The notes under the pieces were generated by a model that saw only the letters and a program-made list of their open reading frames with translations, was not told where the DNA came from and made no database searches. DNA of 64,000 nt from Daphnia pulex (taxonomy: Eukaryota > Arthropoda > Branchiopoda > Diplostraca > Daphniidae), in assembly GCF_021134715.1 (NCBI RefSeq), contig NC_060028.1:7028501-7092500 (forward strand), read 5' to 3'. The translations under genes and the position numbers were made by a program. The first letter of the stretch is position 1. Every line of letters starts with the position of its first letter. Shown here piece by piece: positions 48,988 through 61,601 of this stretch.

Positions 48988-51185
48988 ATGGCCGCCTTAG
49001 CGACGAGCAGAATATTTTTCTCTCGAGGTAATGCAATTATGTTATTATTGTGAATTGAGATTTTGGTTTTCGAAATAGAAATCCAATAGTTTAATTAGAG
49101 GTATAGTTGTTGCGTTAAAAATATTACTCTTGAAAAAAGTCTTGTCCGTATAAACAGCTAGTCGCCGGTGTCACGTGTGCCTTGAACGCACATTAACTTT
49201 AAATAACCGATACAAAAATACTCTTTTTCATTTTTGTATTCATACTTCAAAATCTCAATTTTAAATCTATGTCTACAAGTACAGATATTTGATGCTTTGT
49301 AAGCAATGTTATGTAATGAATAATTACTTTCAGGTCTTTCTACTGCATCCAAAAGATGTCTGCGCCAGTTCAGTCGTCAAACTGGGCTGTTAGCTCCAAC
49401 TGGGCGTATTCTAGTTGCCAGATCAGCCTGCCTGCTCTCCAAACGATCCATTTCCATCTCTTCTAGATTGTTAGCTGCTCCCACAGAGAAAAAGGTTTTC
49501 CAAAGAGACAAACCCCATTGTAATATTGGAACTATTGGACATGTAGATCATGGAAAAACTACCCTTACTGCAGCCATCACAACAGGTTTAACATTTTTCT
49601 TCAAAAATCTTGTAAGGAAAAATATTATTTTGTGTTTGTACTTAGTGCTATCTGAAAAGGCTATGGCCAAAGCCAAACGATATGATGAGATTGATAATGC
49701 ACCAGAAGAAAAAGCAAGAGGCATTACCATCAATGTTGCTCATGTTGAATACATACAGAAAGTCGCCACTATGGACACACTGATTGCCCTGGTCATGCTG
49801 ATTACATCAAAGTATTGTTGAAAATAAGCTTATTTGATTATTTCAGATGTAAAATTGATTTTCTTCTTTTTTCCTAACAGAACATGATTACTGGAACTGC
49901 TCAGATGGACGGAGCTATCCTGGTGGTGGCGGCGACAGATGGTGCTATGCCGCAAACCAGAGAACATTTGCTTCTTGCTAAGCAAATTGGTGTGGAACAC
50001 ATCGTCGTTTTCATCAATAAGGTTTGTGCTAAGTTTGGCTTGTAAATCTAAAGCTTTAGTTGAAAAACTCGCTCTTTGCAGGTTGATGCTGCTGATCAAG
50101 AAATGGTGGAACTGGTAGAAATGGAAATTCGAGAGCTGATGTCTCAGATCGGCTATGACGGTGACAATGTTCCTTTCATTTCTGGATCAGCTCTGTGTGC
50201 CCTTGAAGGACGGAGTCCGGAAATTGGTCAGCAACTTCAACTTTTTCTATTTGTTCACGTTTACATTTTCGTTTTTGTATAGGAGTTGAAGCCATTCAAA
50301 AACTGATGGCTGCCGTCGATTCCTATATCCCAACGCCAGTCCGTGAATTAGATAAACCTTTCCTTATGCCCGTCGAAAATGTTTATTCAATTCCTGGTCG
50401 TGGTACCGTCGTTACCGGCCGATTGGAACGTGGTGTTATCAAGAAGGGAATGGATTGCGAGTTTGTTGGTTACAGCAAAACCATCAAAACTACAATTACC
50501 GGTACAAGCAGAAACAATTAACTACATGGATAAAACCGGAAAATAATGTACGCAAATTTACTGATTGGCTACAGGAATTGAAATGTTTCATCAAATTTTG
50601 GAGGAATCTCAAGCTGGAGATCAGCTTGGAGCCTTAGTTCGTGGTGTTAAACGTGATGATATCCGCAGAGGAATGGTTATGGCCAAACCTGGAACCATGA
50701 AAGCCCATGATGACTTGGAAGCCCAGGTTCGTTTAAATAATTTATCAGCTTAGTGAACTTTAAATCACGTGTTTTCTTTGAAAGGTCTATATTCTAAATA
50801 AAGAAGAAGGTGGTCGATCCAAACCATTCACCTCGTTCATCCAAATGCAAATGTTTTCGAAGACTTGGGATTGCGCCACTCAAGTTTCCTTGATGGAAAA
50901 AGAGATGGCTATGCCCGGAGAAGACGCCAAGTATAAAATATTTTTTCCGTAAATGTTAACTAGATCAAAAACTAAATGAACCGTTAATTTTATTTAAGGT
51001 TGAGACTTTGCCTCCTGAAACCCATGGTGGTCGAACAGGGCCAGCGTTTCACATTGCGTGACGGTACCCTGACGTTGGGCACTGGTGTCATCACTAAAAT
51101 TAATCCGAGATTGAAGGAAGATGAGAGAATGCTCCTGACGGAGGGCAAGAAAGCTCGTGAGAAGGCGGCTGCTGTCAAGAAATGA
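48988..51185 (+). CDS. TUFM: Elongation factor Tu, mitochondrial (with apparent -1 frameshift)
   Basis: GTPase that brings aminoacyl-tRNA to mitochondrial ribosomes. Nine exons: 48988-49027, 49334-49585, 49646-49811, 49881-50021, 50082-50226, 50283-50501, 50575-50726, 50785-50930, 50999-51185. The N terminus is Arg/Ser-rich and basic, fitting a mitochondrial presequence. The G1 motif is GHVDHGKT in [21 protein letters not shown]2 lies in [17 protein letters not shown]. The C-terminal barrel includes [20 protein letters not shown]. Exon 3 is one base short: frame is lost between HVEY and the following block, where the DCPGHADY (G3) sequence is readable only in the +1 frame around 49760-49811. 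With that one base the protein would be 482 aa. All other exons and splice sites are clean, so an assembly or sequencing error is the simplest explanation. Confidence 0.93.
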
Positions 51186-51230
51186 ATATCCATTAATAGC
51201 AGTATCTAGTTAAACGATTCATTGAATTTC

Positions 51231-51236
51231 AATAAA
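51231..51236 (+). terminator. Poly(A) signal of mitochondrial EF-Tu
   Basis: AATAAA 46 bases after the stop codon. Confidence 0.6.
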
Positions 51237-51699
51237 AAAAAGTCATTCTAAATCCACGGCAAAGCGAATTTGTAACCAACACTGTTAACCAGGTTTGTTC
51301 AGGCTAGAGAATATTAAGTATCGTGTCATCGTAGTAAGAGAGTGAGACATCACGTAAGTTTCGAAAGATGAAAAGTGTATTTCGAAATACAAATCAGTGA
51401 TCGCCTGTTAACTGTGTGCGTAAACTTTGGGCGGTTAAAACTGGTCAAGGGAGTCACATAAACAACTTTTTTAATTACGTCATAGTAAATAAAACGTATC
51501 AGCTCCAACCACTTGTCTCAGTAACATGAAATAAAACATACTAACAGATCATAAATTTGCTTATATATCTCATTAGTTAAATTTAAAGACGTTATTGCAT
51601 TATGCGTATCAAAGAGAAATACTGGATAGATATATAAAAATTAGATATTGCATCAAAATTGAATGGACGGAAGACGAAAAGAATACAGATCAAACGGAC
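51237..51699. other. Convergent intergenic region, EF-Tu and SVOP
   Basis: 3' UTR sequence of the two convergent genes; no further feature was seen. Confidence 0.5.
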
Positions 51700-53954
51700 T
51701 CAAACCATAGCCCTTCCTTTGGTTTCTATGGGTAAAAGCAACGAAGCCACCATAGCCAGAAGAGAGACACTGCCGTACAGTCCGATTGCAACATTAAGTG
51801 ATTCCTGTACCAAAACCTGGGCGAAATAATGAAATTAAGTTAATGAGTAATTTTACATGAGCTTTTTTTTATCTGTCCTTTTACCTGAGCGACAAACGGC
51901 GTGATCATAGCTCCTAAACGAGCCATGCCACTGCAAACGCCAATTCCTACGGAACGAAGATACGTAGGATACACTTCTGGCGTGTAGACATATGCGGCCT
52001 GAAAGACGCCGCTGATTATGCCTCTTGCCACAAAGAGCATAACCGTCAACATGGTCCGATTAGAGATGCACACAACCATAATGAGGAAGACGGATAAACT
52101 GAAGATAAAGAACTCGAGAGCCATGGTCTTTTTTCGACCAAGAAACTCGATCACCACAAGTGTCACAACGATGCCTGTAATCAACAAAAATTAAATCACT
52201 GTGGGCTTTTATCTCACAAAACTAAAATAAAACTGTTTTATACCAGGAAATTCTGCAAGTGTAGTCCATAACAAGTCGGTGTAGTCGGCGCTAGTAAGAA
52301 CTCGACAACCAGCCGAGCAGTCTTCGCGACTTGACGAGTTACCACCTTGATTTCGATTGAGACAATCACCTTCTTCTTCTGCGATTGCCGCGCCCGCCAA
52401 TAATTCAGTGGACATGAGTACCATGCCGTAATAGCAGAAAGCACATGCCAACCAAATAAACCACAGCAGTAGTGATGTCAATTTTAATTCTGGGGAAAGT
52501 AAACGCTGAAGTGGACTCTTCCAGCGTAGATCCGAGGACATGGAAACAAGTGAGTTCATATCACCATGTCCAGGAACAGAGGGGGAGGCTGCAGACCCAG
52601 CTGCTCCACCGTCGGTGCAAGTGAGATCATCGACAATCAGTCGACCAGCTAGCATGGGCTTCCCGTTCTCTTCGGCAATACGACGTAAAACAGCTAGAGC
52701 TTCTTCAGTACGTCCGTTAGCAGCTAGAAACCTTGCACTTTCGGGTAACCACTACAAATATCAATTAAAGTATAAGATTTTCATTCTAGAGTAAAACAGT
52801 TTTTTCCTTTTTTTTTACCGCGCAAACAATGGTAAACACAAACACCGGAATGGTCGACAACGCCAAAAGCCAACGCCATCCCAAAGTAGGCATAACGATC
52901 AGAGCTAAGAGCACTTCAAAACAGGCTCCCAAAGCCCAAAAACTCTAAAAATACGTCTTTTAAAATTGCGCAATTTGAATTATGCTGTATTATTTTTATA
53001 TGACTTACATCGAGTAAAACGACACATTTTCCTCGCTGGCGGACAGGAAGGAATTCTGCGTAAAGTGTCACCCTAGTCAAACGAATATATCTATATATAT
53101 TAAAAATAGATCTGTAACAAGACAAAGAATAATGTGAACATACGATTGTGGGGTACATCCAATGGCGAAACCGACAAGTAAGCGTAAAAGCAAAATCCAG
53201 AAAAATGTGGGTGAGAAGGAGCTTAACAAACCAAAAATACTCAACAAAACTGCAGACAAAGCTAAAGCCTAAGTAACAAAAATTAACAAAAACTGCAACT
53301 CATTAATAAATCACAACAGTGGCATACCTTTTTTCTCCCATATTTATCACTGAGTTGGCCCCAAAAAACTGCACTCATCATCATCCCAAGAAACACACCC
53401 TAATATTCAAGAAAAATAATTAGCTGGTAAATTAGTTTAGACAAAAATCAAAATTAATAATTAAAAATAAATTATACAGTGGTAATTAGAGCTTGCTTCC
53501 AATCAGGTAATCTCCAATCACATTTTAATGCAGGTGATATGATTGATAATATCATCATTTCCATGGAATCAGCCATCCATGAAAGCCCAGTTATAAGTGA
53601 CAACTTCACTTGAAAACGCCCAAAACCAGTGGCATTGACTGCTTGGTCAACTGTGAATGTATCTGAAAATTAAAGATACAAACAAATGTGTTTTAAAATC
53701 AAAATTCTGGTCTCTAAAATATTTGTATTTCAAGGGCACATACCATCAGGGACAACTCCTGCTCCAGCAGCACTCATTTCAATTGCAGAGCCCAATAACC
53801 CACCATTTCCAGCATCACCACCCAGAAAACCAAAAGAATTGCCAAAAGGAGATGTTGATCTACCATCATTGGCAGTGGTGGATTCTTTATCCAAATCATT
53901 GTACTGTCCACTTTCTGATTTCCGTTTCAACCTTTGATTTAGTTTTCCAAGCAT
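51700..53954 (-). CDS. SVOP: SVOP-like major facilitator transporter (SV2-related)
   Basis: Twelve-helix major facilitator of the synaptic vesicle 2-related family; in animals found on synaptic vesicles, with unproven substrate. Nine exons in coding order: 53954-53744, 53662-53478, 53399-53328, 53268-53144, 53072-53009, 52944-52819, 52751-52244, 52174-51885, 51816-51700; phases close to 565 aa. Family marks: [51 protein letters not shown] (MFS loop 2-3 motif), [52 protein letters not shown] (second loop motif) and [21 protein letters not shown] luminal loop with several Cys lies at about 365-400. The start is the Met of [14 protein letters not shown]; an in-frame upstream ATG at 54002 is less likely. 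Confidence 0.93.
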
Positions 53955-54483
53955 CTTGTAGTTGTTGAAATTACTGTTTTTTAATATGTAGTTGCAAGTC
54001 ACTCTATTTCATTTCTTCTCTTTCACCTTTTATTTTCCTTATTGTACAATTTCCTGGTTTGTTTTCATCTCGCGAATCAACTTGTTGAACGATGAATTCT
54101 TATCCTCCACTACCTGTCACCGCAAAGCTTCGTCTGCTATCCGCACTGTTGCAATTTTCCCAATTAGTCGTGAGTTCAGATTTGATTTTCATAACCGTAG
54201 CTGTACGTACGCCTGTTTCCTCCCGACTCTCGTCCGTGTCATGGGGAATTAAATGTAAAAAGACGACCATTAATTACTAAAAAAAACGTATATTGATCAA
54301 CTGTATAAAAAGAGATGAGCAAGAAAAGACACATGGAAAGAGCACTGCAAAAGTCACAGTATAGGAATATTAACTGAGAAATTGGAACTGATAGTGAGAG
54401 AATAAAAAAAGGTAGAAGACAACACCAGTTTATAGAGACCATGACAACCTTCAAATCAATATGAAAATGGAAAGAAAGGCATT
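53955..54483. other. Short intergenic region (SVOP upstream)
   Basis: It holds the presumed SVOP promoter/leader and the 3' UTR of the next minus-strand gene. No gene is supported; short plus frames are shadows. Confidence 0.45.
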
Positions 54484-55118
54484 TTAAAGGAAGACTTCAC
54501 TGTTGAGTCCAGTTTTCATAGAGCTAGTCTTGGCAAGTTCATTCTTGTCTGTCATTGGAATATTTCCATTTCCATTCTCTTCTGGTCTAGGTTTTTCTGT
54601 CATCAAGTGAGGAGTTTGAGCAGCCAAATTTGAGGAATAGTTGTCTGTTCTTTGATACAAGTCACAGAGATACAAGGCGTAATAGATTCCAACACACAAC
54701 CCCTGTTTCGTAAAAATAAATTTTGTTAGTTTAGTAGTTAGTGAATAATAATAATCTAAAGACATTATTACCAAAACTGCAAGGACGATTCCAATTATAC
54801 CCCAAGCACCAATTCCTTTGTAAACTGGAGTCTTAACTGGTGCTTCCTTAGCAGTTCGGCTTACTGGATAAAGCCCTCCATGGAGAATATATCCGGAACG
54901 TTTTCCTCCTGTTGAGCTATTGCTTTTTCCACTTCCTCCCCCACGGCCTCCACCTCCTCCACGACCGGGAGCACTCTCTACGATTTCATTTATCGAAGAG
55001 ACTGCAAATAATTTGTTTAATTGAAAGCACGTGTAAGGTTCCGATTCGAATTTGATTAACAAACATTAAATAACTTACGGATGACGAGAAAGAAGACAAA
55101 TTTTCCAAGAAGATTCAT
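54484..55118 (-). CDS. Small Gly-rich single-pass membrane protein, unknown function
   Basis: Three exons in coding order: 55118-55079, 55001-54772, 54702-54484; phases close to 162 aa. A signal peptide MNLLGKFVFFLVILSSINEI is followed by a Gly/Ser-rich segment (GRGGGGGRGGGSGKSNSS), a basic stretch with Tyr (KRSGYILHGGLYPVSRTAKE), one transmembrane helix (about 80-104, GAWGIIGIVLAVL/GLCVGIYYALYL, split by an intron), and a hydrophilic tail of about 55 residues. Topology would be outside-Gly, inside-tail. It is not recognised as a named family. The clean splice phases, signal peptide and helix argue that it is a real gene. Confidence 0.82.
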
Positions 55119-55415
55119 CTTGGCTGGTTAGCGTCCCATCTCCTTGCCGCGGGGCGTTTGATCTGTCAATTCTCCCCAAGGTTTTTCCTTTGTCCAGACT
55201 CCAGATTGTTTAAAAAATACATTTTTGGTTCAAAGAATTGTTTCATTGTTATTATTTATCTTTTTTGTATTTGATTTATTATTTCAGGAAATTAGAAATT
55301 AAAAAGATATTTTATTTTTATTTTATTTTAGCCACTACTCCCAAGTTGACAACTAAGCATAGGAATGGCGAATTTTTGAAACTGGAATCAACAGTTACAA
55401 CTTTTTAATGACAAT
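55119..55415. other. Short intergenic region with DHFR 3' end
   Basis: AT-rich, with no gene. It contains the promoter of the Gly-rich protein gene and the 3' UTR of DHFR. Confidence 0.4.
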
Positions 55416-56229
<814 letters not shown>

Positions 56230-56478
56230 TTTGAGAAAAACAAACACTTTAATGGCCTTATGAATTGTAACTAACGTATTACTTCGTCTGTTTTCGAATA
56301 AAACAACGTTGTGACATCTACGGACTAATAAGGAAAATTTTCAAAATATTAGTCGATTTTGATTCATATTATTATATAAAAAGAAATTTTTACGGAACTA
56401 CGAGTATAGTTTGATTTTATTAACAAGGATTTCGCGTCGGACAGAAATCTCAATCAGAATTTTTTTAATGTACGAAAG

Positions 56479-57440
56479 TTAGCAAAAAATTTTCAGGAGA
56501 AGAAAATGATTATCAAGCGAAGGCGGTTCCTCCGCAAAATGTACTTTTCGAAATAAGACGACTCCCAGCTTTTTCAGAAGCGTATGAAACTGTTTTTCTT
56601 CTTTACCAATCCAGGGTCGACGATCGTCATTCACCTGATAAGGAGTAACATGAATATCTACCGCTATACCTAAAAGAAATGAAAATAAAATGAGAAAAAA
56701 TCTGACGAAGGTATTCGATTTAAATGAAATATTACCCGTTGATTGCAAGGACGACAATACGTTAGAGGAAGTCACCCAGGTATCTTTCCCTCCTGAATGT
56801 CCGCCATCCAGCCAAACCATTTTTCGAATACGTCCCATCAGAGCATTAATATGACTTTCTTTGTCTACTGGGAGATGGTGAAAATAATGGAATTCATGCA
56901 AAAGTTGATTGAGGACAACACAACCTTTGGAAAATCCCATGATTGTCAAAGGGGATTCACAACCAACTTCAGAATGTCCTGTTTGTTCTGCCACTGATAG
57001 GAGTAATGTTGTCAAGTGAAGAAGTGCATTGTGATTAGGCAAATGAGTAGGGCTGCCAATATCATTGCATGTTACAAAGTTGGAGAAACAACTAAAGGTC
57101 TTTAATTCTACCTTTGCAGGACGTATAACACATATGAAGCTACTTTTAAATTTAGAAGCTAAAATCTCTGCTACTGCTTCTAAATTATATTCAACATACA
57201 CCCCATGGTCCCGATGACTTTTCATGTTCTCAGGGTAATCCTGCAATCAAAATAATTAGAAAAATTATTGATCCCACAATTTTTATGTAGATTTATATGG
57301 TAACCTGCCTGGACATCCCCTCCGAAGAACACTACCACCGAAGCAGGATCTGTCGAAATTTGTCTTTCAACGAAAATGACATCATTGACTCGCTCATTGT
57401 AGCCGGTAACTGCCACCAGCCGCTGAAGATTAGGAGCCAT
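56479..57440 (-). CDS. C2orf69: C2orf69 homologue, putative serine hydrolase-like protein
   Basis: Homologue of the vertebrate protein C2orf69, linked to mitochondrial function; catalytic role not established. Three exons in coding order: 57440-57309, 57240-56736, 56669-56479; phases close to 275 aa. Family marks: VVVFFGGDVQ/DYPENM, FKSSFICVIRPAKVELKTFS, LTIMGFSKGCVVLNQLL with a nucleophile-elbow-like G-x-S-x-G (Gly146, Ser148, Gly150), VWLDGGHSGGKDTWVTSS, HVTPYQVNDDRRPWIGKEEK and EEPPSLDNHF. The first intron has a GC donor (CAG/GCAGGT) and AG acceptor; a GT donor four bases on would break the frame. The protein starts almost at the conserved domain, so the longer N terminus of the human protein (with targeting signal) is not seen here. 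Confidence 0.92.
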
Positions 57441-58360
57441 GCTCTTTAATCACTGTTTTTGTAAATTACAGCCACAATGTTTTGATGCGCAGTTCAAACT
57501 AATTATCGATTATACCGTAACTTCATAACTAAGCATGAAAATCTTTTGACTTTTAACACTTTTTGCAGACGACACCATAATCATGTTTTGAATCGACAGA
57601 TGGAACCACAGGAAACGGATGACAAATTGACAATAATAAAAAAAAGTAGTACAGCATCATGGACGGGGTGTTATAAAATTGTACTAGAGTACCATTTCAT
57701 CCATTCAATATAAGAATAGGACCAATTAAAAATTTGGACCAAACAACAGGTTAGCTAAACGTAAGGGATCAATAAAACGTTGTCGAGGGTACACGGATAC
57801 AAAGTCATACGTAGCATAATTATGAGAAGAATCCACAGGAAGTTTATAGAATTCAACAAAGGAAGGTCAGATGGAGAGATTGTGCCTTGTTTTTCTTTTT
57901 GTTAGGTGCTCACAAGGTGCATGTGTAATAGACGGCCCTGCCCAAAATAGCTCCGTCGAGGAGTAGAGAAAGAAAAACAACATTATTTAAACAAAAAAAA
58001 AATAAAAAATCCAACATAGATGGCCCGTGTGCTCCGTGTATCTCCGTGTATGCGCCAGGCGGCCCAAGGAGGGTTATTTTCAAAAGGATTGTGAAACGTA
58101 GCGGCCGATATTCTCGGCTAGGTATTTTCGAATCGAGACATTTTTCTTATGCTCGAATCACCCGCACAAGATATGTTCAAGGTGACTAAACACCGACGTT
58201 CTATCCATATCTTGGCGGGCGTGAATATAAGTATATCGGGGGCGTGTGTAAGATCAGCGGCGCATGCGTCCGCTAACGTCTTGTAACCTTTGAGATCATA
58301 ACAAATGTCAAACAAAAACTATTTGTGATACACGGTTTGTTGAAAAATTATTTTAACAAT
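57441..58360. other. Intergenic region, K2P 3' UTR
   Basis: No gene was seen. It holds the promoter of the C2orf69 homologue near 57450-57600 and presumably a long 3' UTR of the potassium channel gene. The minus frame 58118-58315 is not conserved. Confidence 0.45.
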
Positions 58361-59765
58361 CTACCGTTCGATCAAGTCTGCTTTCAGTTCTTGTAAACGA
58401 ACCAGTATCTCTTCTTTCATCAGGTTGTAGCACATAGCAATGATTCCTGAAATATTTTTTTAAAAAAGTTGGGATCAATTGACCATAGTTAGTTAGTCAC
58501 GGGCTCACGGCACGCATAACAAGAATGGTGATTGTGACAATTTTAATTAGGCCTACCCATTCCGACGAGAAGATACACAAAGTTGATAATCTATCGTTAG
58601 TTAATTAATAGAAACAAAATCAATATGATTTAGTTGTCAGATTTGTGAAGAACGTCACTTTTTCTTACCAATTTGGTCTGATTGCTTGAGGCTTGAAGAT
58701 TGGCACCGGGTACGAAATCACCCATACCGATTTTACACAAACTAGTCACGCAAAAGTAGCAAGCGTCTAGATATTCCCAGTTCTCCCATTCAGCAAACAT
58801 CTTCAACAGAAATGAAGAGAAAATAAGAAGAACGAAAAACAAAAATGATAAAAAATGACAAATACAATTGTTCCAACAGCTAAGTAAGTCAGCCAGACCC
58901 AGAGACAAGCTGTTGATGGAACGATCACCAATCCAGAATAGCTTTCTTCGTCCATATCGTCGGATAGTTCATCAACAGCGCCAGCTGAATTCACACCTAT
59001 AATTTCTTTGTTTCCATTGGTCGCAGTAGGATCAGCGTCTGTCAACGGTTTGTCTTTTCGTGCGTCTGCACAGCGGACTAACTTGCAGTAGAACCACTTA
59101 AAGCACGAGGCCAGTACTTGGCCCATGTTCATGAAGTACAGAACATAGACAGGGATACCAAACACGGCGTATAGCATGGTGGCGATTTTACCCCATTGCG
59201 TGCGTGGCTAATAAAATGATTTACGATATTAGATTTTTAATGATAAGTCATGATTCATATTATTGAAGAAAAAAAAATAAACAACCACTAAGTGTCCGAA
59301 GCCGATCATAGTAAAGACGGACAAGGAAAACATGAGGGCAGATGGGAAAGTCCAACGCTCCTGATTAGTCCGGCCATCGTAACCGCCTTTGATGGCTAAT
59401 GCCATGGCTTGTTGATGATCGAGCAGCACTTGACGAACATCCAGCTTCCACTTTCTCTCTTCCAAAACGTTGAGGTGGTCGGTGACATTCCAGAGGCGAC
59501 TCAAGCAAGACGAGCGCAGATGAGCGACGTGGTCGTTGTTCTCACTATTTTCCGATTCGCCTTCGATCGCCATGAATGCGAACGCTCCCATGATCGCATA
59601 GCTAACGACCAGCGCTCCCACGCCGACCTGTGTAAACATGAAAGCCACAAACTGGCGACAACAGTCCTTCAACTTCTCACGCGGATCGGAACTGGAGGCG
59701 CTGGAGGAGCCCCGACTCCGAACCGAGCCACGATCACGCACTGAACGTTTGCGATCAAGAGCCAT
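58361..59765 (-). CDS. Two-pore-domain potassium channel (K2P), atypical filters
   Basis: Leak-type potassium channel subunit of the plasma membrane. Five exons in coding order: 59765-59286, 59207-58866, 58800-58669, 58590-58557, 58446-58361; phases close to 357 aa. Layout: basic Ser/Arg-rich N terminus; TM1 (about 43-67, VGVGALVVSYAIMGAFAFMA); extracellular cap with LNVLEERKWKLDVRQVLLDH; pore 1 SLSVFTMIGFGHLVPRTQWG (filter 152-157); TM2 MLYAVFGIPVYVLYFMNMGQ; a cytoplasmic loop rich in Asp/Glu; TM3 LWVWLTYLAVGTIMFAEWEN; pore 2 YFCVTSLCKIGMGDFVPG (filter about 297-301); TM4 INFVYLLVGMGIIAMCYNLM; short C terminus KADLIER. Filter residues differ from TIGYG/TIGFG (GFG first, and Lys before IGMG second). 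It resembles a less-studied insect K2P branch. Confidence 0.92.
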
Positions 59766-61601
59766 CGTTCTAGTAGATCCTCTTAGCTTTTGCAGCAGCG
59801 ATTAACGATGAACTGTGAAAATAAGGAAACGGCAGAGCCGGGAGAGAGATAGCACATCAAACACTGGAACCACATAACATTGGAAGCAGTCTGATGTGCG
59901 CCAACAGTCTAACACCTCTATGCACGAAGTGAGTCAGTCTTATTCCATCCTGTGGCGCGCGGAGACGTTCTATCTTAAAAGACTCTCAGCAACACGCAGG
60001 CTTACCTACTCTCTGCTCTGGGATGCACAGACACGACCACACTGCTAGCAATTGCGTTATATAAATAACCGCCAGTCGGACGCGTAGCTGCCGCCTCTGT
60101 CGGGGCCAACGTTCTACCAACATCATCATTTTACACCCGTACATACTCTATCTCCGAGCGATGAGTATTTGGCGCTCATCCAGTTCCGTATAGAGACTAT
60201 ACACGGACGCTTTTCGAATCCATCTGTTGCCCGCCCTGTACACAATCCGGCATTTTTACGTATCTCTCTCTTCGGAGTGGATTAAATTCAATATCAAAAT
60301 CAAATAATAGAGAAATTCTATCCATTGGCAATATTTTAATCAAAAAGGGTACGTAATGGTCTAAATAATTAGCTATTAGATGAATGGGGTTTTCGGAAAA
60401 TATCATGTTGGAATTTTATTCCCAAATCTGATTTTATGTTTGAATAATTTTAATCCATACAAATTTTCTTAAGCGGTACCGCATGCCAAATACAGTTAGA
60501 TTGAATAAAAAAATCTTATTTTATAAGACATCAGTCATATTCAGTATGCAATTGCCCTGATTATAGTTGGTCCCGCCTTTGGCACATGCATAGAATACGT
60601 ATGCAGGGAAGCCAATCAATTGCGCTCGTCGGTATGTTATACTTTAAATTATACTGTATACCCCCAGTGCAATGAAAACTGCGGCCATTGTGGCTTTTTC
60701 CCGGTATCTCTTTTTGTGTCTAGGTCGGTCTATCGTTACGAGTGTATTTCAAGAGCAACTACAAGAGCCCTCACTCTTGGCAATTGTAGGCTATGTAAAT
60801 AAATCTCCCAACATTGAATAAAAAAAAATTCAAAGTAGAAATAAAAATACTTGCCTTTGAATTCTGTCTTTCCGGTTGCACCAACATTTTTCTCGTCCGG
60901 GTGTTTTCTATATTGCGGAAGTAGTGAGAGACGCCTACTTCCACCTAGCAAATATGCATAGAGCGTTCAATAAAGAAGAATTACATTAGTTAGATAAGCA
61001 AGAAATAAACAATATTTAGTCTATTTTGTATGACTCCATTCTACTATTCCGATTCCGATAAGTTGTTTTGAATTTGAATTAAAAAATAGACAGTTTAATA
61101 TTTCTGTTCAAAGATGGCGTTGATTTTATTTCCCGTTTGTTGTGTTTCGCAACTCGGCGCTTGTCAACTTGGTCGACATTCTATTGGCTCGGTTGCCGAA
61201 ACTAGCGTAGTCTGCTGCCCTCAATTGTCAGATCACAGTGGGGCCGTTTTCTTCAACTAACGGAAGACTTGTTCTCTTGTTTACAATGGCCATTTCGAGT
61301 CTTTGCTGTTAGACCGCAGTTAGCTCGACCAGCTGACGTTTCTAGGGGTTGTGTTTTTCAGGGCAGCCAGCGTAAAACATTTCTTACTCTGTGAATAAGT
61401 TTTTCGCAACCTACCCTCATTCTTCGTCGAGTATTCGTGCCGAAATGTTGCTGTGCTTTCACGGGCTTCAAATGATTAGTTTCAGTCAGTGTCTCCTCTG
61501 GGTCTAGTGATTATTTTTTATTAGCAAATTAGAAGGAAACACTTATAAAGTGGGTGGTGGTTCAGTGTTCCTCTCCGTCTTGCAAGTGAGAAAAACAAAT
61601 C
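59766..61601. promoter_or_regulatory. Divergent upstream region of K2P and invadolysin genes
   Basis: No coding gene is supported. It should contain the 5' UTR exon(s) and promoters of both genes. A TATATAAATA word at 60058-60067 on the plus strand, with GC-richer DNA at 59930-60120, is a candidate core promoter area for the channel leader. Short frames at 60197-60951 are not conserved. Confidence 0.4.
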
